From: Stictocephala bisonia
Lineage: Eukaryota; Arthropoda; Insecta; Hemiptera; Membracidae
Direction of reading: 5' to 3'
Assembly: GCA_035578905.1 (NCBI GenBank)
Contig: JAQJVL010000619.1
Span: 196,501 to 260,500 of the forward strand
DNA length: 64,000 bases
The stretch's first letter is position 1. Every line of letters begins with the position of its first letter. Below, one piece after another: positions 34,050 to 61,709 of the stretch. Both the position numbers and the translations under genes were made by a program. Under the pieces are notes generated by a model. The model was not told the origin of the DNA. It did not search any database and saw only the letters and a list, made by a program, of their open reading frames with translations.

Positions 34050-34639
34050 TTAAAAATGTATCAATAGTTTTGTAATATTCCATATTTATATTCATTTTAA
34101 TTTATATTTTGTAATTATGTAATCATATTTTCATCTTATATTTTTTCATAGGTTTTTAATCCTATTTTTTATTTTTCTTTGAATCTTGTGACTGGTCACT
34201 AAAATCACAAATCCAAAATTGATATTTCCACTTTAACTATTTATTTTTAGAGCACTGTTTAGTACAGTGTGCCATTTATTTTAAAAACAGAAATAATCAC
34301 TACATACTTCCCGTACGGAGGTAAGGTTAACTACAACCACTTTAATTAGATGTTGTTTGTATTTAAACTGGGATAAGTTAATTGAGGTAACTAATAATTG
34401 CCAGAACAGCAAATAAAATTCTTACTTTGGAGAATGTTGACCAAATTAAAAAGATTTGCTACGGAAAGTCCTTAACTTCATGTTTGTTATCAATCCTAAT
34501 ATACTGTATAGTATAAATTCGTTAGTTGAAAAATTGACTTACTTTGTAAATTTTGTAACTGAATGAAAGATTGAATGATATTAGACAGAATTTATACTTT
34601 TACAATTAGGAATTGTGCTTTTTGTTTTTGTTTATTCAC
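34050..34639. other. AT-rich noncoding stretch, nothing recognised
   Basis: No exon, RNA gene or transposon end was seen. Confidence 0.4.
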
Positions 34640-34709
34640 TATTGCTTAGAATAAGATAACAACAATTCATAGATCGTAAATCCAATATAAAATTTATTTT
34701 TAATGTAAC

Positions 34710-34746
34710 ACAAACGTTTTCGAAAGCAAAGCTTCCATCTTCAGGT
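34710..34746 (-). ncRNA. Hammerhead-ribozyme-like motif (mirror copy)
   Basis: Exact reverse complement of the motif at 34802-34838 in the other arm of the palindrome. Confidence 0.5.
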
Positions 34747-34801
34747 TATGTGTAAATAAAAAAAAATTTTATTTAATAAAAAAAAATTTTATTTACACAT
34801 A

Positions 34802-34838
34802 ACCTGAAGATGGAAGCTTTGCTTTCGAAAACGTTTGT
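34802..34838 (+). ncRNA. Hammerhead-ribozyme-like motif
   Basis: Core CTGAAGA (34804-34810); extra T; stem II GGAAGC (34812-34817), loop TTT, GCTTTC (34821-34826); GAA; palindromic stem III AACGTT (34830-34835); H17 = T (34836); first two stem I pairs are G34837-C34803 and T34838-A34802. Stem II differs completely from the copies at 33.6-33.9 kb but still pairs. Only two clear stem I pairs are visible before an internal loop. Confidence 0.55.
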
Positions 34839-34940
34839 GTTACATTAAAAATAAATTTTATATTGGATTTACGATCTATGAATTGTTGTTATCTTATACT
34901 ATTTCCAATATTTGCTCATATACGTTTTATTGCTTAGAAT

Positions 34941-36224
34941 TTTAAAGCAGTAGTTACCAAACTGCTGAGCTACCACTGGAAAATCAATAGGCTAATAGTA
35001 GCTATACAGTCTTACCGTCAGCGGCCTAAATCATGTGTTTCTAATTCAAGCGTAAGATTTGTGTTTATAATTATATGGAGTCATAGGGAATTCTGTACGA
35101 TTATTAAAAGTCCAATCCATGTTTAGGTGTAAGAGAGGATTTTTTAGTCCTGACCTCGCCAATTTTGTGTACAATAATGTCATTTTTATTTCATTTCATC
35201 CAACCTGTGGACCATTGACATTGTCAGTTTTTTACATTTTAAAATCATCAATAACGACATTTAAAGTTTAAACGACATTTAAACATTCAACTGAAAAATA
35301 AAAAACTATTAATTTTTTTACAAAAACATTCTTACATTCCTTTAGAACAATTCTTCACCTATCAAATGACTTCAAGCGTTATGATATGAACACGTTATGA
35401 ACCAAATCCTTAAAATACAAACCCATGTTTTTTGTGTTTTTATGAAGCAAAATGGTCCCAAGTCCACTAACATCAACAGAATAAAAACATACATACTACA
35501 ACATTTGTTAAAGTTATTTTACTATATCGATTTAAAAAAAAAAAAACAAGATATAGTAGTGTAGCTTTTATGTTACAAGCAGTGATATGATCATATATTT
35601 GTAATAGTGGTGACAGTTACATTTCACCAGTTAATGTAATAAATATATAATATAATACATATGAATAATATATATATGAATTAATTTGTGTAGCAGCAAA
35701 TTTATTTAGAGTTTATTTCAAAAGCACTGAAACTTATTTAATATTATTGTGCTAATCCAGTTGTATTTCTCATGAATGGGGAATCAAAGCCAGGGCACTT
35801 TACCAACTTACAAAGCGTCGTCTTCCAGTCTAAATCACTACCTATTAATGTCAATTTGATACTTGACAAGCAACATTTAATTCTCGTCTCCATCGTGTCA
35901 TTCCAGTTTATGACTTTCTTGACTTCTTTTTTCTTGTTAGAAAAAGTGTTTGGTGTACAAATACTCTCTTTGTTTTTCTTACAAGTTTTCTTGTATTTCC
36001 TTGTTATGTTTTTAAACCTTAAACCTTCTCAAAGTGTGAAGCTGATTTATGCATGTTAAGTTGGATTTAATTTAAGTTACATTTTTGCATATATTGATCA
36101 CATTGTTTGTAACCTCTAGTCGGGCCTAGATTTTGAGGTACATATTATTATTTTTCCACAAACATTTCAATTTGAGACATTTGGTTTCTTCTCTCTTCCT
36201 TTCAAGATAGTCTGATATGTATTT
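34941..36224. other. AT-rich noncoding stretch
   Basis: The 95-codon open frame at 35772-36059 is T-rich and hydrophobic (FFLLEKVFGVQILSLFFLQV) without a recognisable family, so I do not call it a gene. An A run lies at about 35533-35546. No other feature was seen. Confidence 0.4.
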
Positions 36225-36540
36225 ATATCAGAATGCTGTAACCCAGCTACTCGGTGTCCATGTTGGATGGTAGTCAAGGTTCAGATATTGTGTAGGGAAG
36301 AGAACAGAGTTTTAGGCTTGTCTGTTAGTTGAAAATCAGACCAACACTACATGGTCCGGATTCCACGTAAAGCTGTAGGTCCCTTAGTTGCACTGACTAC
36401 CAACTCTTGGGCTATTAATAAATAGTCCTTCGGAGGAACAGTTGACCTTAGTTAGTTAAAATGACTACACTTGTTCATCTACACTCATCACACTAATTCG
36501 CCCCTCATATTCGCCCATAACTTGACAGTTAGCAACTTAC
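36225..36540 (+). mobile_element. SINE-like family X copy
   Basis: Begins TGCTGTAACCCAGCTACTCG and continues TTCAGATATTGTGTAGGGAA, CAGACCAACACTACATGGTC, AAGCTGTAGGTCCCTTAGTT and CACTCATCACACTAATTCGC, ending in an AATAATAAT tail. It is the reverse complement of most of 45500-45935. Confidence 0.8.
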
Positions 36541-37513
36541 TAATGAATAATAATAAATATAAATAACTGTTTATTTCAACTATTTACAATTAAATATTTT
36601 ATTAAAGTATTAAGAGTAAAGAAGGAAATGAACAGTTTTTACTTGACATATGTTTATTACTAACTTAAACTTTATTAAGAATAATCAGTTCAAAACATCT
36701 TGTTTGCCTATTTAATTTTGATAAGTCTAGTAATAGTGTTGATTTTGTAAGAAAACAGAGATTTCTCATCCGATGTTAAACCACAGTAAAATATATACAG
36801 TCGCGAAGCTTACTATTGAGGAAAATGCCAACTGCTCAACGCTAACACTCCTAGTGGTCATAAAGTAGAGCTATGGCATCTATCCACTAGATAGCATGGC
36901 AGTTCACCTACCATGCATGCACCTACAATGCAATTGAGTATTGAGCATTGAAATTTTAAAAAACATAATAAGTTTTATAAAACTTCTATTGACATAAAAA
37001 ACAATCACTTCTGCAACAGAGCTGTTTACTGCGCCAGCCAGCTGCTTTACCACCGCTTGGAGCGCTATCATCGCACGGTTGGCAAGTAAAACAGCTGAAC
37101 TTTGCTACTGTGGTTAAATTGTGTATCTCAAGTCTCAAATAATCAGCTGTTTTTGTGGTCCATTGTGGAATGCTAGCTGTAGTAGCAGACCTCACCAACT
37201 AACCAAATTACTGATAAAAATACTGCTGTTACATGAGATATCTATTTGTGAATAATAATGGAATCAATGTCATTAGTTAAAAAGTTATAATGTATAAAAT
37301 TTGATGTTCAAAATTGGAAAAAAAAAATAATTATTATTAAAGTAAACCATTATATCATAAATTAAATATATTCAAATATTGATCCCATATTAACGCAAAT
37401 GACATGTTCAGAGATGCTAAAAAGTACCTTGAAAAAATGACTAGTATAATTACTTATTATAATTAATTAATACTCATTAACATAAATTTTACTTATGTTA
37501 GTTTGCGTTTCAG
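36541..37513. other. Intron immediately upstream of the first visible gro exon
   Basis: It ends with TTTGCGTTTCAG, a good acceptor. No upstream gro exon (Q or GP domain) was recognised here or anywhere in 1-37513. The minus-strand 70-codon frame at 36986-37198 has no recognisable domain. Confidence 0.5.
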
Positions 37514-54229
<16,716 letters not shown>

Positions 54230-54494
54230 TAAAAAGGATGAAAATTTGTAATGGCATCAGATTTATTTACAATTTTAGGTTAGTTTAATTCAATGTAATG
54301 GAAAGGTATCTCTTCAGGGTCAAAAGTCACCCTAGTAGATGGTGTTCTTCACCAGTTGCTAGGGACAGTCTCCAGTTTTCCCTCTTTTAGCTTTTCCAAT
54401 TTTCAGAAGACATATTGTTGCCTTCTAATCATTCAAAAAGGACCATACAGTGATGTTGTTGACTGGTGTTATGGCAATGAACGTCTCCTAGTAC

Positions 54495-54573
54495 CACAGT
54501 ACGTGTATGGGTGGGCGGGTGGGTCAATACCACAGTACGTGTATGGGTGGGCGGGTCGATTAGTACCACAGTA
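54495..54573 (-). repeat. Inverted relative of array K, two units
   Basis: TACCACAGTACGTGTATGGG, then TGGGCGGGTGGGTCAATACC, occur twice. The reverse complement matches array K units (ACGTACAGTGGTATTGACCC). Confidence 0.85.
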
Positions 54574-55025
54574 AGCTTTCTACTTTCTAAGCTTACGTTC
54601 TGTTAGGATATGGCTAGGTTGGGAAAAACTGAGGAAAAATGGAAATGACCAACCAATGCCCTAATGTATAGCAAAACGATTGTTGGGCTGTTTAGTTCTG
54701 TGTTGCGGGCCCCCAGCTGGACCTATGGCACAAGCTCCCATGTATTTTTGCTATACATTCATATATTTATTTTCAACATTAATTTGAATGAGTTCATTAT
54801 ATAATCTCATGTTATGAGCATGTCATTTACAGTTTTCTGATTTCTAACATAGTTCCAGAAACCTTAGAAACAATATATTTTTCATTACCCTGTTGAGTGT
54901 TGGGGATGGACCCCCGGATCTAGCCTTAACTGCTGTAGCCTCTCTATGGGCTTGGTTACAGCTATATCTACAGGAATCTTTTCAAAGACAGTGATGTCAA
55001 CATATATCATTGGTATTCAGTGAGC
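54574..55025. other. Intron sequence, unidentified repeat debris
   Basis: Two GC-richer patches (54690-54750 and 54900-54970, with GGGGATGGACCCCCGG) do not match anything I recognise. Confidence 0.35.
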
Positions 55026-55118
55026 TTTTTTTATTGACCGTTGGCTCAGTGGGGATTCGAACCTTGGATAATGCCCTCCGCAGTCCGAAGCCTTAGCCAC
55101 TGAGCCACCACGCCGGCC
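55026..55118 (-). mobile_element. SINE family S copy, short form
   Basis: Box A GGTGGCTCAGTGGCTAAGG and box B GGTTCGAATCCCC, GAGCCAACGG, then an A tail (T run 55026-55032 on the + strand). It lacks the middle body of the other two copies and abuts the reverse transcriptase fragment, into which it probably inserted. Confidence 0.82.
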
Positions 55119-55395
55119 CAGTTAGTTATAAGTATAATGAGCACAGGACCTAGAACAGATCCTTGTGGTACCACTCTTTCTATAGATATCAGTTTCAATC
55201 TTATATTTTGAGGTGTTCCTCTAGAGTTTGCCTAGTTTCTACTACTTTTTCGCCTTTATAAATAGCAATTATCTGGCCTTTAACACCTACTTTCTCGAGC
55301 TTGTATAGGATCAGATCATTCTCTAGACTATCGAAGGCTTTGGCTTTCCTAAAATCAAACATTTTTGCTGTTATCAGTTTCTTTATTTCCAAATA
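55119..55395 (-). pseudogene. Non-LTR reverse transcriptase fragment (motifs A and B)
   Basis: The minus strand reads MFDFRKAKAFDSLENDLILY and KLEKVGVKGQ, that is motif A (FDFRKAFD with two extra residues). Then in another frame it reads VVPQGSVLGPVLIILITN (motif B, with VPQGS.LGP). The frames are shifted and no catalytic YADD follows, so it is a short dead fragment. It is a different element from those at 17 kb and 63 kb. Confidence 0.8.
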
Positions 55396-55599
55396 ATCTA
55401 TTACAAATTAAACTAACTTGATTGAGAGCTTTGGGTTTTTTTAAGCCATGTTATTTTGCTGTAAGAGTGTCGTGATGTTACTGTAATTTATCAGTTGTAA
55501 AACAGTAAAAATAATATGAAAAAACTTGAAAACATTGAAAAAACTGTAACCCGTAGTAAAAGCAAAATCATTAATAAGTGAAATACACAAACACAATAT

Positions 55600-55750
55600 C
55601 TTCATGGATAGGCTTCCACGGTCGTCACTATCACTTACAAATTCTTGGTCTTCGGGGTTCTACCGCGTCACTGGGCTATGTACAAACATTTCCGACGTTT
55701 CGGCCACATTACAGTAGGCCATCCTTAGGGCGAGATGATCACTGTTACAA
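55600..55750 (-). mobile_element. Retroposon remnant with hammerhead-like core
   Basis: Holds the words CTTCGGGGTTCTACCGCGTC and GACGTTTCGGCC on the + strand. The motif at 55692-55730 lies near one end. Related to 49975-50185. Limits are uncertain. Confidence 0.55.
55692..55730 (-). ncRNA. Hammerhead-ribozyme-like motif, one core change
   Basis: Minus strand: CC (stem I), CTAAGGA (CTGANGA with G5 to A), extra T, stem II GGCC...GGCC with an 11-base loop, GAA, palindromic stem III ACGT, H17 = C, then GG, which pairs with the CC of stem I. G5 is normally essential, so this copy should be inactive. Confidence 0.45.
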
Positions 55751-55778
55751 ACACAATATATTTGAAATTTCACATATA

Positions 55779-56460
55779 GGAGGTCTGTCTAAAAAGTATA
55801 CGACCGCCGATCAGTAGTTGGCTGCAGTATGACCATCCGGTTCAAACCAGTTATTTCTGGGGAGGAGGGACCCTACTCCTTCATTGAACCCGCTCCGGTC
55901 ACACATTGAGTCACAGTGCTCTGATCTCTATGGTATTGCTGTGCCAGCTTGTCGCATTTCATTATGACTGAACGTGTTGAGCAACGCATCTGCATTAAAT
56001 TTTGCTAAAAACTTGGCCATTCTTCATCATATGATTGCCATGATACAAAAAGTTTATGGTGAAGAATCTGTGGGCGATACACAAATTAATGAGTGGTTTA
56101 GGCAGTTAAAAAATGGCCGCATATCAGTGGAGAGTGATGAGTGACTTTAATAGCTAGAAATGCTGAAAATGTTGAACTTGTTCATTCAGCAATTAATTAA
56201 AACTGTCGATTGACTGTCCAATTGCTGGGAGAAGATTTAGGAATACCAAAATCGTCAGTTTGTAACATTTTATACTAAGATTTGAAAATGAACCATGTTT
56301 CAGTTCATGTTTTGGTACACGCCCTAGCTCATTCCTCGAATCTGTTTTAGCATTTTTTGGTCAAACACGACATTAAACAATTACGACAGCCCTGCCAGAG
56401 CTCCTTGTGACTTCTGGCTATTTTATGAGTTAAAAATTCGTTTGAAAGGAAGAATTTTGG
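55779..56460 (+). pseudogene. Mariner-like transposon relic 1
   Basis: After TA at 55777-55778 comes a mariner-type end (GGAGGTCTGTCTAAAAAGTA). A transposase start at 55964 reads MTERVEQRICIKFC, then in shifted frames MIQKVYGEESVGDTQINEWF, QLKNGRISVESDE, GEDLGIPKSSV, and finally the tail FLVKHDIKQLRQP with CDFWLF. The helix-turn-helix half and the last acidic region are present. Most of the DDE core is deleted and stops are frequent. The right end was not located. Confidence 0.8.
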
Positions 56461-56654
56461 TCTTACAATGTCTAGATTCATTAACCCGTCATAGATCGTG
56501 TCTGGTCTTTTACACCCACCTCATTTTATTGCTCGTATCTTGTTTAAGTAGCTCGACAAATACTCCCATCCCTTCTATACCTTCAAATGATCTTGTCCAC
56601 TGTCTGATCACAATAAACCCAATCCCGCCACTTCATCTCAGTCACTGTTATTAA

Positions 56655-57620
56655 CACATTCGATGCTGAAAAAATATGTTAAAAACATGTCAGATACTAA
56701 AATAATATTTTGTACCAAAACAATACCTTATATAGTCAGGAAACAGGGTTGATACACCAAATCCAGTTTATGGCCTCAATTCTGGTAGATCGGGGCTTCC
56801 GAAGTGATCGTCCGCCGGCGGTGGAGCCGCACATCGCAACGAAACCCATGCGTGCCGCGAGACGCCTGCCGCAATTAGTCGCGACAGGTCTCATTCCTGA
56901 AGTTGAAATACGCCATACAGGAGTATCATTTCCGATATCAGAATCATCAGATTCATAAGAATCAGAGTCATCTGAAGCATTTCCCATCATCTGATGTTGG
57001 ATTGGGTCATCAACTTCACCATCACTGTCGGCAGGACAAAGTCAGGAGCCGAAGATGGCCCAGGAGTTGGTCAAAACATTGCAGAAAAGAATAAAACGCA
57101 CTATACAAATATATTTACAATATAACACAAATTACAATACAATATAACACAACACGATACTAATGTTTCACTATTATACACAAAAATAAAATGGTAAAAC
57201 TCTGATGCAAGCGAACTGGCTAAAAATGGCGCGATCCACGAACGGCGAACACCGAAACGTGACGCGAGACACAGGCAACAATGCAGCGCAAATCCGACCG
57301 TTATAAGGCAAGTGGCTGGACCACACTTAATTCCACAAACAAGCATTACTTCGTCAACCGCCGGCAACAGTTCTGCTGCGCGCGCAGGCACTCTAACCCC
57401 TGCCAACTGGCTCAAAATGGCGTGATCCACGAACGAAGAACAAGGAAATGTGACGCGAGAAACAGGCTATAATGCGGCGCAAATCCGACCCTTCTAAACC
57501 AAAGGGCTAGGCGACACTGAAGCGTACAGTCCGGTATTGATCCGTCCACCGCCGGCGACTTATCCGCTGCTCGCGCAAGCACTGCTATCACCCGCGGGCG
57601 TGTGACCCGCACTCAATGTG
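56655..57620 (-). mobile_element. piggyBac-like element, non-autonomous, TTAA-flanked
   Basis: TTAA at 56651-56654 and 57621-57624. The left end CACATTCGATGC and the right end, inverted, CACATTGAGTGCGG form short imperfect inverted repeats. A minus-strand frame (56736-56990, extendable upstream) reads DSDGEVDDPIQHQ and NASDDSDSYESDDSDIGND, the acidic N-terminal region usual in piggyBac transposases; the catalytic part is absent. The right half is GC-rich and consists of two tandem 191-bp units. Confidence 0.75.
57205..57600. repeat. Two tandem 191-bp GC-rich units inside the piggyBac-like element
   Basis: AACTGGCTNAAAATGGCG starts at 57214 and 57405. Both units contain GATCCACGAACG, GTGACGCGAGA, GCGCAAATCCGACC and CACCGCCGGC-type words. 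They may be subterminal transposase-binding repeats. Confidence 0.8.
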
Positions 57621-57624
57621 TTAA

Positions 57625-58280
57625 GTTAAAAAGTTCAAAGTACGGAGCCAGTTTTTTTACACCCCACACAACTATTCATGTCAGCGAGCTCTATGCATTT
57701 TCTAGTTTGATTATACAAATAAGAAGTAGTTTATAGTATGTAAAGTAATATAAAATAATAAAATTATCAGATTTTCAACTTTTGTATAAATAAAAATTAA
57801 ACATTTTAAAAGAATTATGAAGTAATTCATAGTCTGTTTCATTAAAAAGAAATGCCAGATTTGTTCATTTTTCAGCTGTAGTAAAGTAACACTTTTTAAA
57901 TTTAGCTACACATAATTTATAGTTAAGAAATAATTCATATCATATAAGTAAAAATAACTGATTAATGTTTCAATTTTCAATCTGTAAAAGTAACAATTTA
58001 AATGCATGTTTTTATGTAAATTTAATGAATTAAAAATGTTTTGTATTAAGAGTTCATGACATAGAATGGCATCATACAAAAAAGAACAGTTAATAAAACT
58101 TTTGTGACCTTTATAATATACCTTGTCTAATCTACTCAGCGTGACCTCTCACATTAACTTTTACAATGTGACCCGTGACTGCTTAAAGTAAAGAGTACGC
58201 TTAAATTAATAAGTACATGTATAACTAAACATTTGTCAATCACATATTTTAATTACTTCTAGTTGAGATCAGGCTAAACT
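57625..58280. other. AT-rich spacer between the two TTAA elements
   Basis: No feature recognised; very AT-rich. Confidence 0.4.
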
Positions 58281-58284
58281 TTAA

Positions 58285-58929
58285 CACTTTGCACGCGGCA
58301 AACGAATATATACCCAGCCTCTACTTTGCCTCAAACGCGGTAAATGAACATATCCGAAATTAAATATTTCTGTCGATAGTGTAAATGATAATTCCTAAAA
58401 CTTCCACTAGAGTGCAGCATCAACTTATACATATCTTTAGCCAACTCACTCAGCCTATCAAAAACATAAATCGTCTATGAATGAAAAGGGGCGGAGCAGC
58501 CAATTAGAGCGTGCATAGTTGTGGCTCCGTCTCCTGCCTTTGCACGCGCAAAACAAAAATATCGTCCGTCTGTCGCTCCACCTAAGCACATTATTTTCAA
58601 CTCTTATAGTTCTTTTTCTCTGTTTTCTAGTTTTCAATTATTTTGTTGTAGTTATTATTGTATCATAAATGAAAGATACTGTTAAAAATTTCAACTAAAA
58701 TGTTGAAAATTTGTTATATATGTACTTTTCATTATAATTGTACATCTACAATAAAATAGCTTTAAAAGTTATAATTTTAACTTTAATTAAAAATATATAT
58801 ATTTTTTATTTTCCTTTATGTTTCTAAAACCAAGAAAAAAAATTAACTTCACATTTCATTAAAATTATTTTTTTTACATAATTTCGTGTTACTTTAAAAT
58901 AGGGTAAAGTAATTTCCGCGTGCGAAGGG
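58285..58929. mobile_element. piggyBac-like MITE, 645 bp, TTAA-flanked
   Basis: TTAA at 58281-58284 and 58930-58933. Left end CACTTTGCACGCGG; right end, inverted, CCCTTCGCACGCGG: inverted repeats with two differences in 14 bp. No coding sequence was seen. The end sequence differs from the neighbouring TTAA element, so the two are separate families. Confidence 0.85.
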
Positions 58930-59049
58930 TTAATTATTACAATAAGTTTAAAGTCAACAGAAAGAAAAAAAATGATAGAAACATAAATTATACAGATTTT
59001 TATTGGTAAGCAGAAAATGTTCTCTGTTGGCGATAAAAAATTAATATTT

Positions 59050-59240
59050 TCTTACATGTGAGACACCAACACAACTTTGTGCGTATTTTAAGGTGAATAT
59101 GAATGATTATATGAATGTAGGATGATTGTAGTCTAGTTACTAACTAAGTTTGACTGTTCCTCAGAAAGGACCATTTATTAATAGCCCTATAGCCAGGGAA
59201 ACCATGGGGCCTACAGCTTTAAATGGAATCTGAGTATAGT
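59050..59240 (-). mobile_element. SINE-like family X copy, 3' part
   Basis: Contains GTGAGACACCAACACAACTT, GTATTTTAAGGTGAATATGA, CAGAAAGGACCATTTATTAA, TAGCCCTATAGCCAGGG and CCTACAGCTTTAAATGGAAT, in the same order as the minus-oriented copy at 45500-45700 and with the tail variant of 28190-28250. Confidence 0.75.
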
Positions 59241-60375
59241 ATTTTGTTGAATACATATAAATTTATTTAATGTACACTTTACATAATTAAATTTATATAA
59301 ATTAAATGCAACTTATTATTATTAAAACACTTTATGAAATAATCAAGTTTTTTTTCAGCTCCACTCATAAAATTATTTTAAAATATTGAGTACCATTGTA
59401 ACACTTATTTTGTGTTCAATATAACATAAAATGTAAGATATTTTACATTAGCTTGTAAAAGAATTATGCATCCATTCAGCAGATAATAGGTTAGAGGGAT
59501 GAAAATGGAAATGGTGGCAATTTAGCTGGTATTAATCAGTGACAACGTGAATATTGCTATTGGATATTTATAGTTTACATTAGAGATGTAATGCATGCAC
59601 CACATTATCTCTTCTACTATTGGTCCATTACGAAACCCTCCCCCCTTTCATGGTGATTGTTTGTGATCACCACCAGCCATCAATAATTTATATGCTTGTT
59701 GTTTAATTACTTAGTAACTTGGGGGTTAATTAATCCTTTCATTATTTTATCAATAACTTCACTTGCGAGTTTTATCATTTTTTGCCAATTCATGTTTGAT
59801 CATTTGATTGTAGCTACCAATTATGTTTTAGTAAAACAAACATTGACCTAGAGGTTTTTTAACTTGTTAATTATTTAATTAATTCCATATTGTGATGCGG
59901 AATACAACTTCTGGAACATAAAAGGGAATACCATTGTTCAATGTCTGTTTAATGGACTACAATTTCCAATGCCTTAAACCTAATGTATTCAATTCTATTG
60001 CATTTATTGTTTCTTTTATTTTACAAACAGTTTTTGACTTTTATATTAATATTGTTGTTTTTATTATGCTTTTATCTTATACTTTGTAATGTTTATGGAT
60101 TTAAAAAAAAGTTGTCAGACCTCCTGATCCTTCGGTTCAGTGCCAGTCCCATTTGTAAATGATAAAACATTGCATCGCAATTGTAATTTTTAAACTATTG
60201 AAAACCCATCCACTGCACAAATTATCCACATACTCTATGAAACATTCATATGTTGTTATTTTTTTATCCAAACTAATATTATACTTAGTTCAGTTTACAT
60301 GAAAAATAGTGCAGGAAAAATGTTAAACTATTGGAGTCTTATGATTCAACAAAAGAGTAAAATGCATTTGACATC
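59241..60375. other. Intron sequence with a homeodomain-site-rich patch
   Basis: Between 59480 and 59860 the sequence has lower T-run content and many TAAT-type words (GTTTAATTACTTAG, GGGTTAATTAATCC). It could be regulatory, but that is a guess from composition. No exon of gro was found. Confidence 0.35.
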
Positions 60376-60755
60376 AAGATATTCTGGTGGCGGATCAAGT
60401 GACAGCAGAGTCTGTGATTAGCTTTAATAATCTATCTAAGAAAGGCATTATTGAGTGTGCTGCCGTATATATTAAGGCTGCTCAACCTATTGTAGTGATG
60501 TGTATTTATAGACCACCTAAGCGATAGCACTAGCCTTGATTATTTTTTCTTAATTTTATACAAATTATTTACTAATGCTTTTAAGAAATTTAACAATGGA
60601 AAAATGTTTTTAACCAGAGACTTCAATATTGACACTTTGACTGATGATAATCTCAAATCACAATTTAAAAATTTGTTTAAGTTCATACAATTTACAACCT
60701 AACTTTCACACTCCCACCTGCATCATTCCAGCCTCGAAAACTTGCCTGGATAATA

Positions 60756-61709
60756 CGAGGTACGTCCAGAAAGTAAGTTCCGTTTCCATTTATATCCGCT
60801 GCAGCGCTGCGATTGCAGTTCCGCGCATGCGCGGCAGACGCTCTGTATCAAGGAGAAGAAACGTGCGCCATTTTGAGATCGCTGTCAGTCTCGTACGCTT
60901 TGTTGTGCTTGTTTAAAATGTCGGTGTTGATCGAAAATCCCGCCACTTGTGAAATCAGATCTGTGATTCGTTTTCTGAATGCTAAGAAAGTGAAACCGAT
61001 TGACATTTATCGGCAAATTTGCGAGGTTTACGGACAAAATGCGATGAGTGATTCAATGGTGAGAAGAGGGGTCCGACAGTTTAATGAAGGACGTAATGAA
61101 GTGCATGATGAAGAACGAAGTGGGCGTCCATCTTTGATTACAGAAGAACTGGTTCACACGATTGATGAGAAGATCAAGGAAAACCGTAAATTTACAATGA
61201 GTGCTCTCGCTATGGAATTCCCCCAAATCTCACGATCATTAATTCATGAAATTGTTACCGAAAAACTGAAATTTCGAAAACTTTGCTCACGTTGGGTACC
61301 GAAAATTCTTACTGAGCAACACAAAACACAACGGATGGGTAGTGCACTCTCATACAGGGATTTGGCTGGGACGTGTTTGACCATCCTCCGTACAGCCCTG
61401 ACCTCGCTCCTAGCGACTTTCATCTGTTCTTACATCTGAAGTCTTTCCTTGGTGGTCAACACTTCAACGATGACGAAGAGCTGAAAGAAAATGTTTCCAA
61501 ATGGTTGAAGACACACACAGGCGGTAACCTTGTATGAAGAAGGCATAGAAAAACTTGTGCCACGCTATGACAAATGCCTCCAAAATTTCGGCAGTTATGT
61601 AGAAAAGTAGTTTAAGAGTTGTAGATTTTAGTGCAATAAATATTTTTTCTGTATCTGTAGACAAATTATTTTTATTACAAAATGGAACTTACTTTCTGGA
61701 CGTACCTCG
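60756..61709 (+). mobile_element. Mariner element, 954 bp, intact ends and TA duplication, internal deletion
   Basis: TA at 60754-60755 and 61710-61711. The left end CGAGGTACGTCCAGAAAGTA and the inverted right end are identical for 26 bp, with one mismatch in 30. It interrupts the endonuclease of the surrounding non-LTR element between residues that otherwise join smoothly (TCLDNI and ITNFHP). The very similar ends suggest a fairly recent insertion. Confidence 0.95.
60918..61610 (+). pseudogene. Mariner transposase, catalytic core deleted
   Basis: Starts at ATG 60918: MSVLIENPATCEIRSVIRFL, then KVKPIDIYRQICEVYGQNAM, RSGRPSLITEELVHTIDEKI and PQISRSLIHEIVTEKLKFRK (two helix-turn-helix motifs), and VPKILTEQHKTQRMGSALS. 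Right after this the sequence jumps to GW.VFDHPPYSPDLAPSDFH in a different frame, which is the third catalytic Asp region. The two first Asp motifs are lost. The C-terminal part (LKENVSKWLKT, YDKCLQNFGSYVEK, stop at about 61608) remains with one further frame shift at about 61520. A start at 60813 upstream is in frame but lies in the untranslated end. Confidence 0.93.

Larger units (their letters stand above)
34640..34940. mobile_element. Inverted-repeat retroposon 2 with 13-bp target duplication
   Basis: TATTGCTTAGAAT flanks the insertion at 34640-34652 and 34928-34940. Inside, 34652-34896 is a near-perfect palindrome centred at 34774: AAGATAACAACAATTCATAG at the left end returns inverted at 34876-34895. 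Each arm has a hammerhead-like core. The central part is (AAATAAAAAAAAATTTTATTT)-like. A target duplication of this length indicates target-primed reverse transcription, and the inverted copies fit twin priming or an inverted Penelope-type end pair. Confidence 0.85.

Noticed and set aside
35772..36059. 95-codon hydrophobic open frame as a membrane protein gene
   Set aside because: T-rich DNA gives hydrophobic codons by composition; no start context, domain or splice evidence.
60813..60917. Upstream in-frame ATG of the mariner transposase
   Set aside because: Mariner transposases of this type begin at MSVL (60918); the upstream stretch lies in the element's leader.
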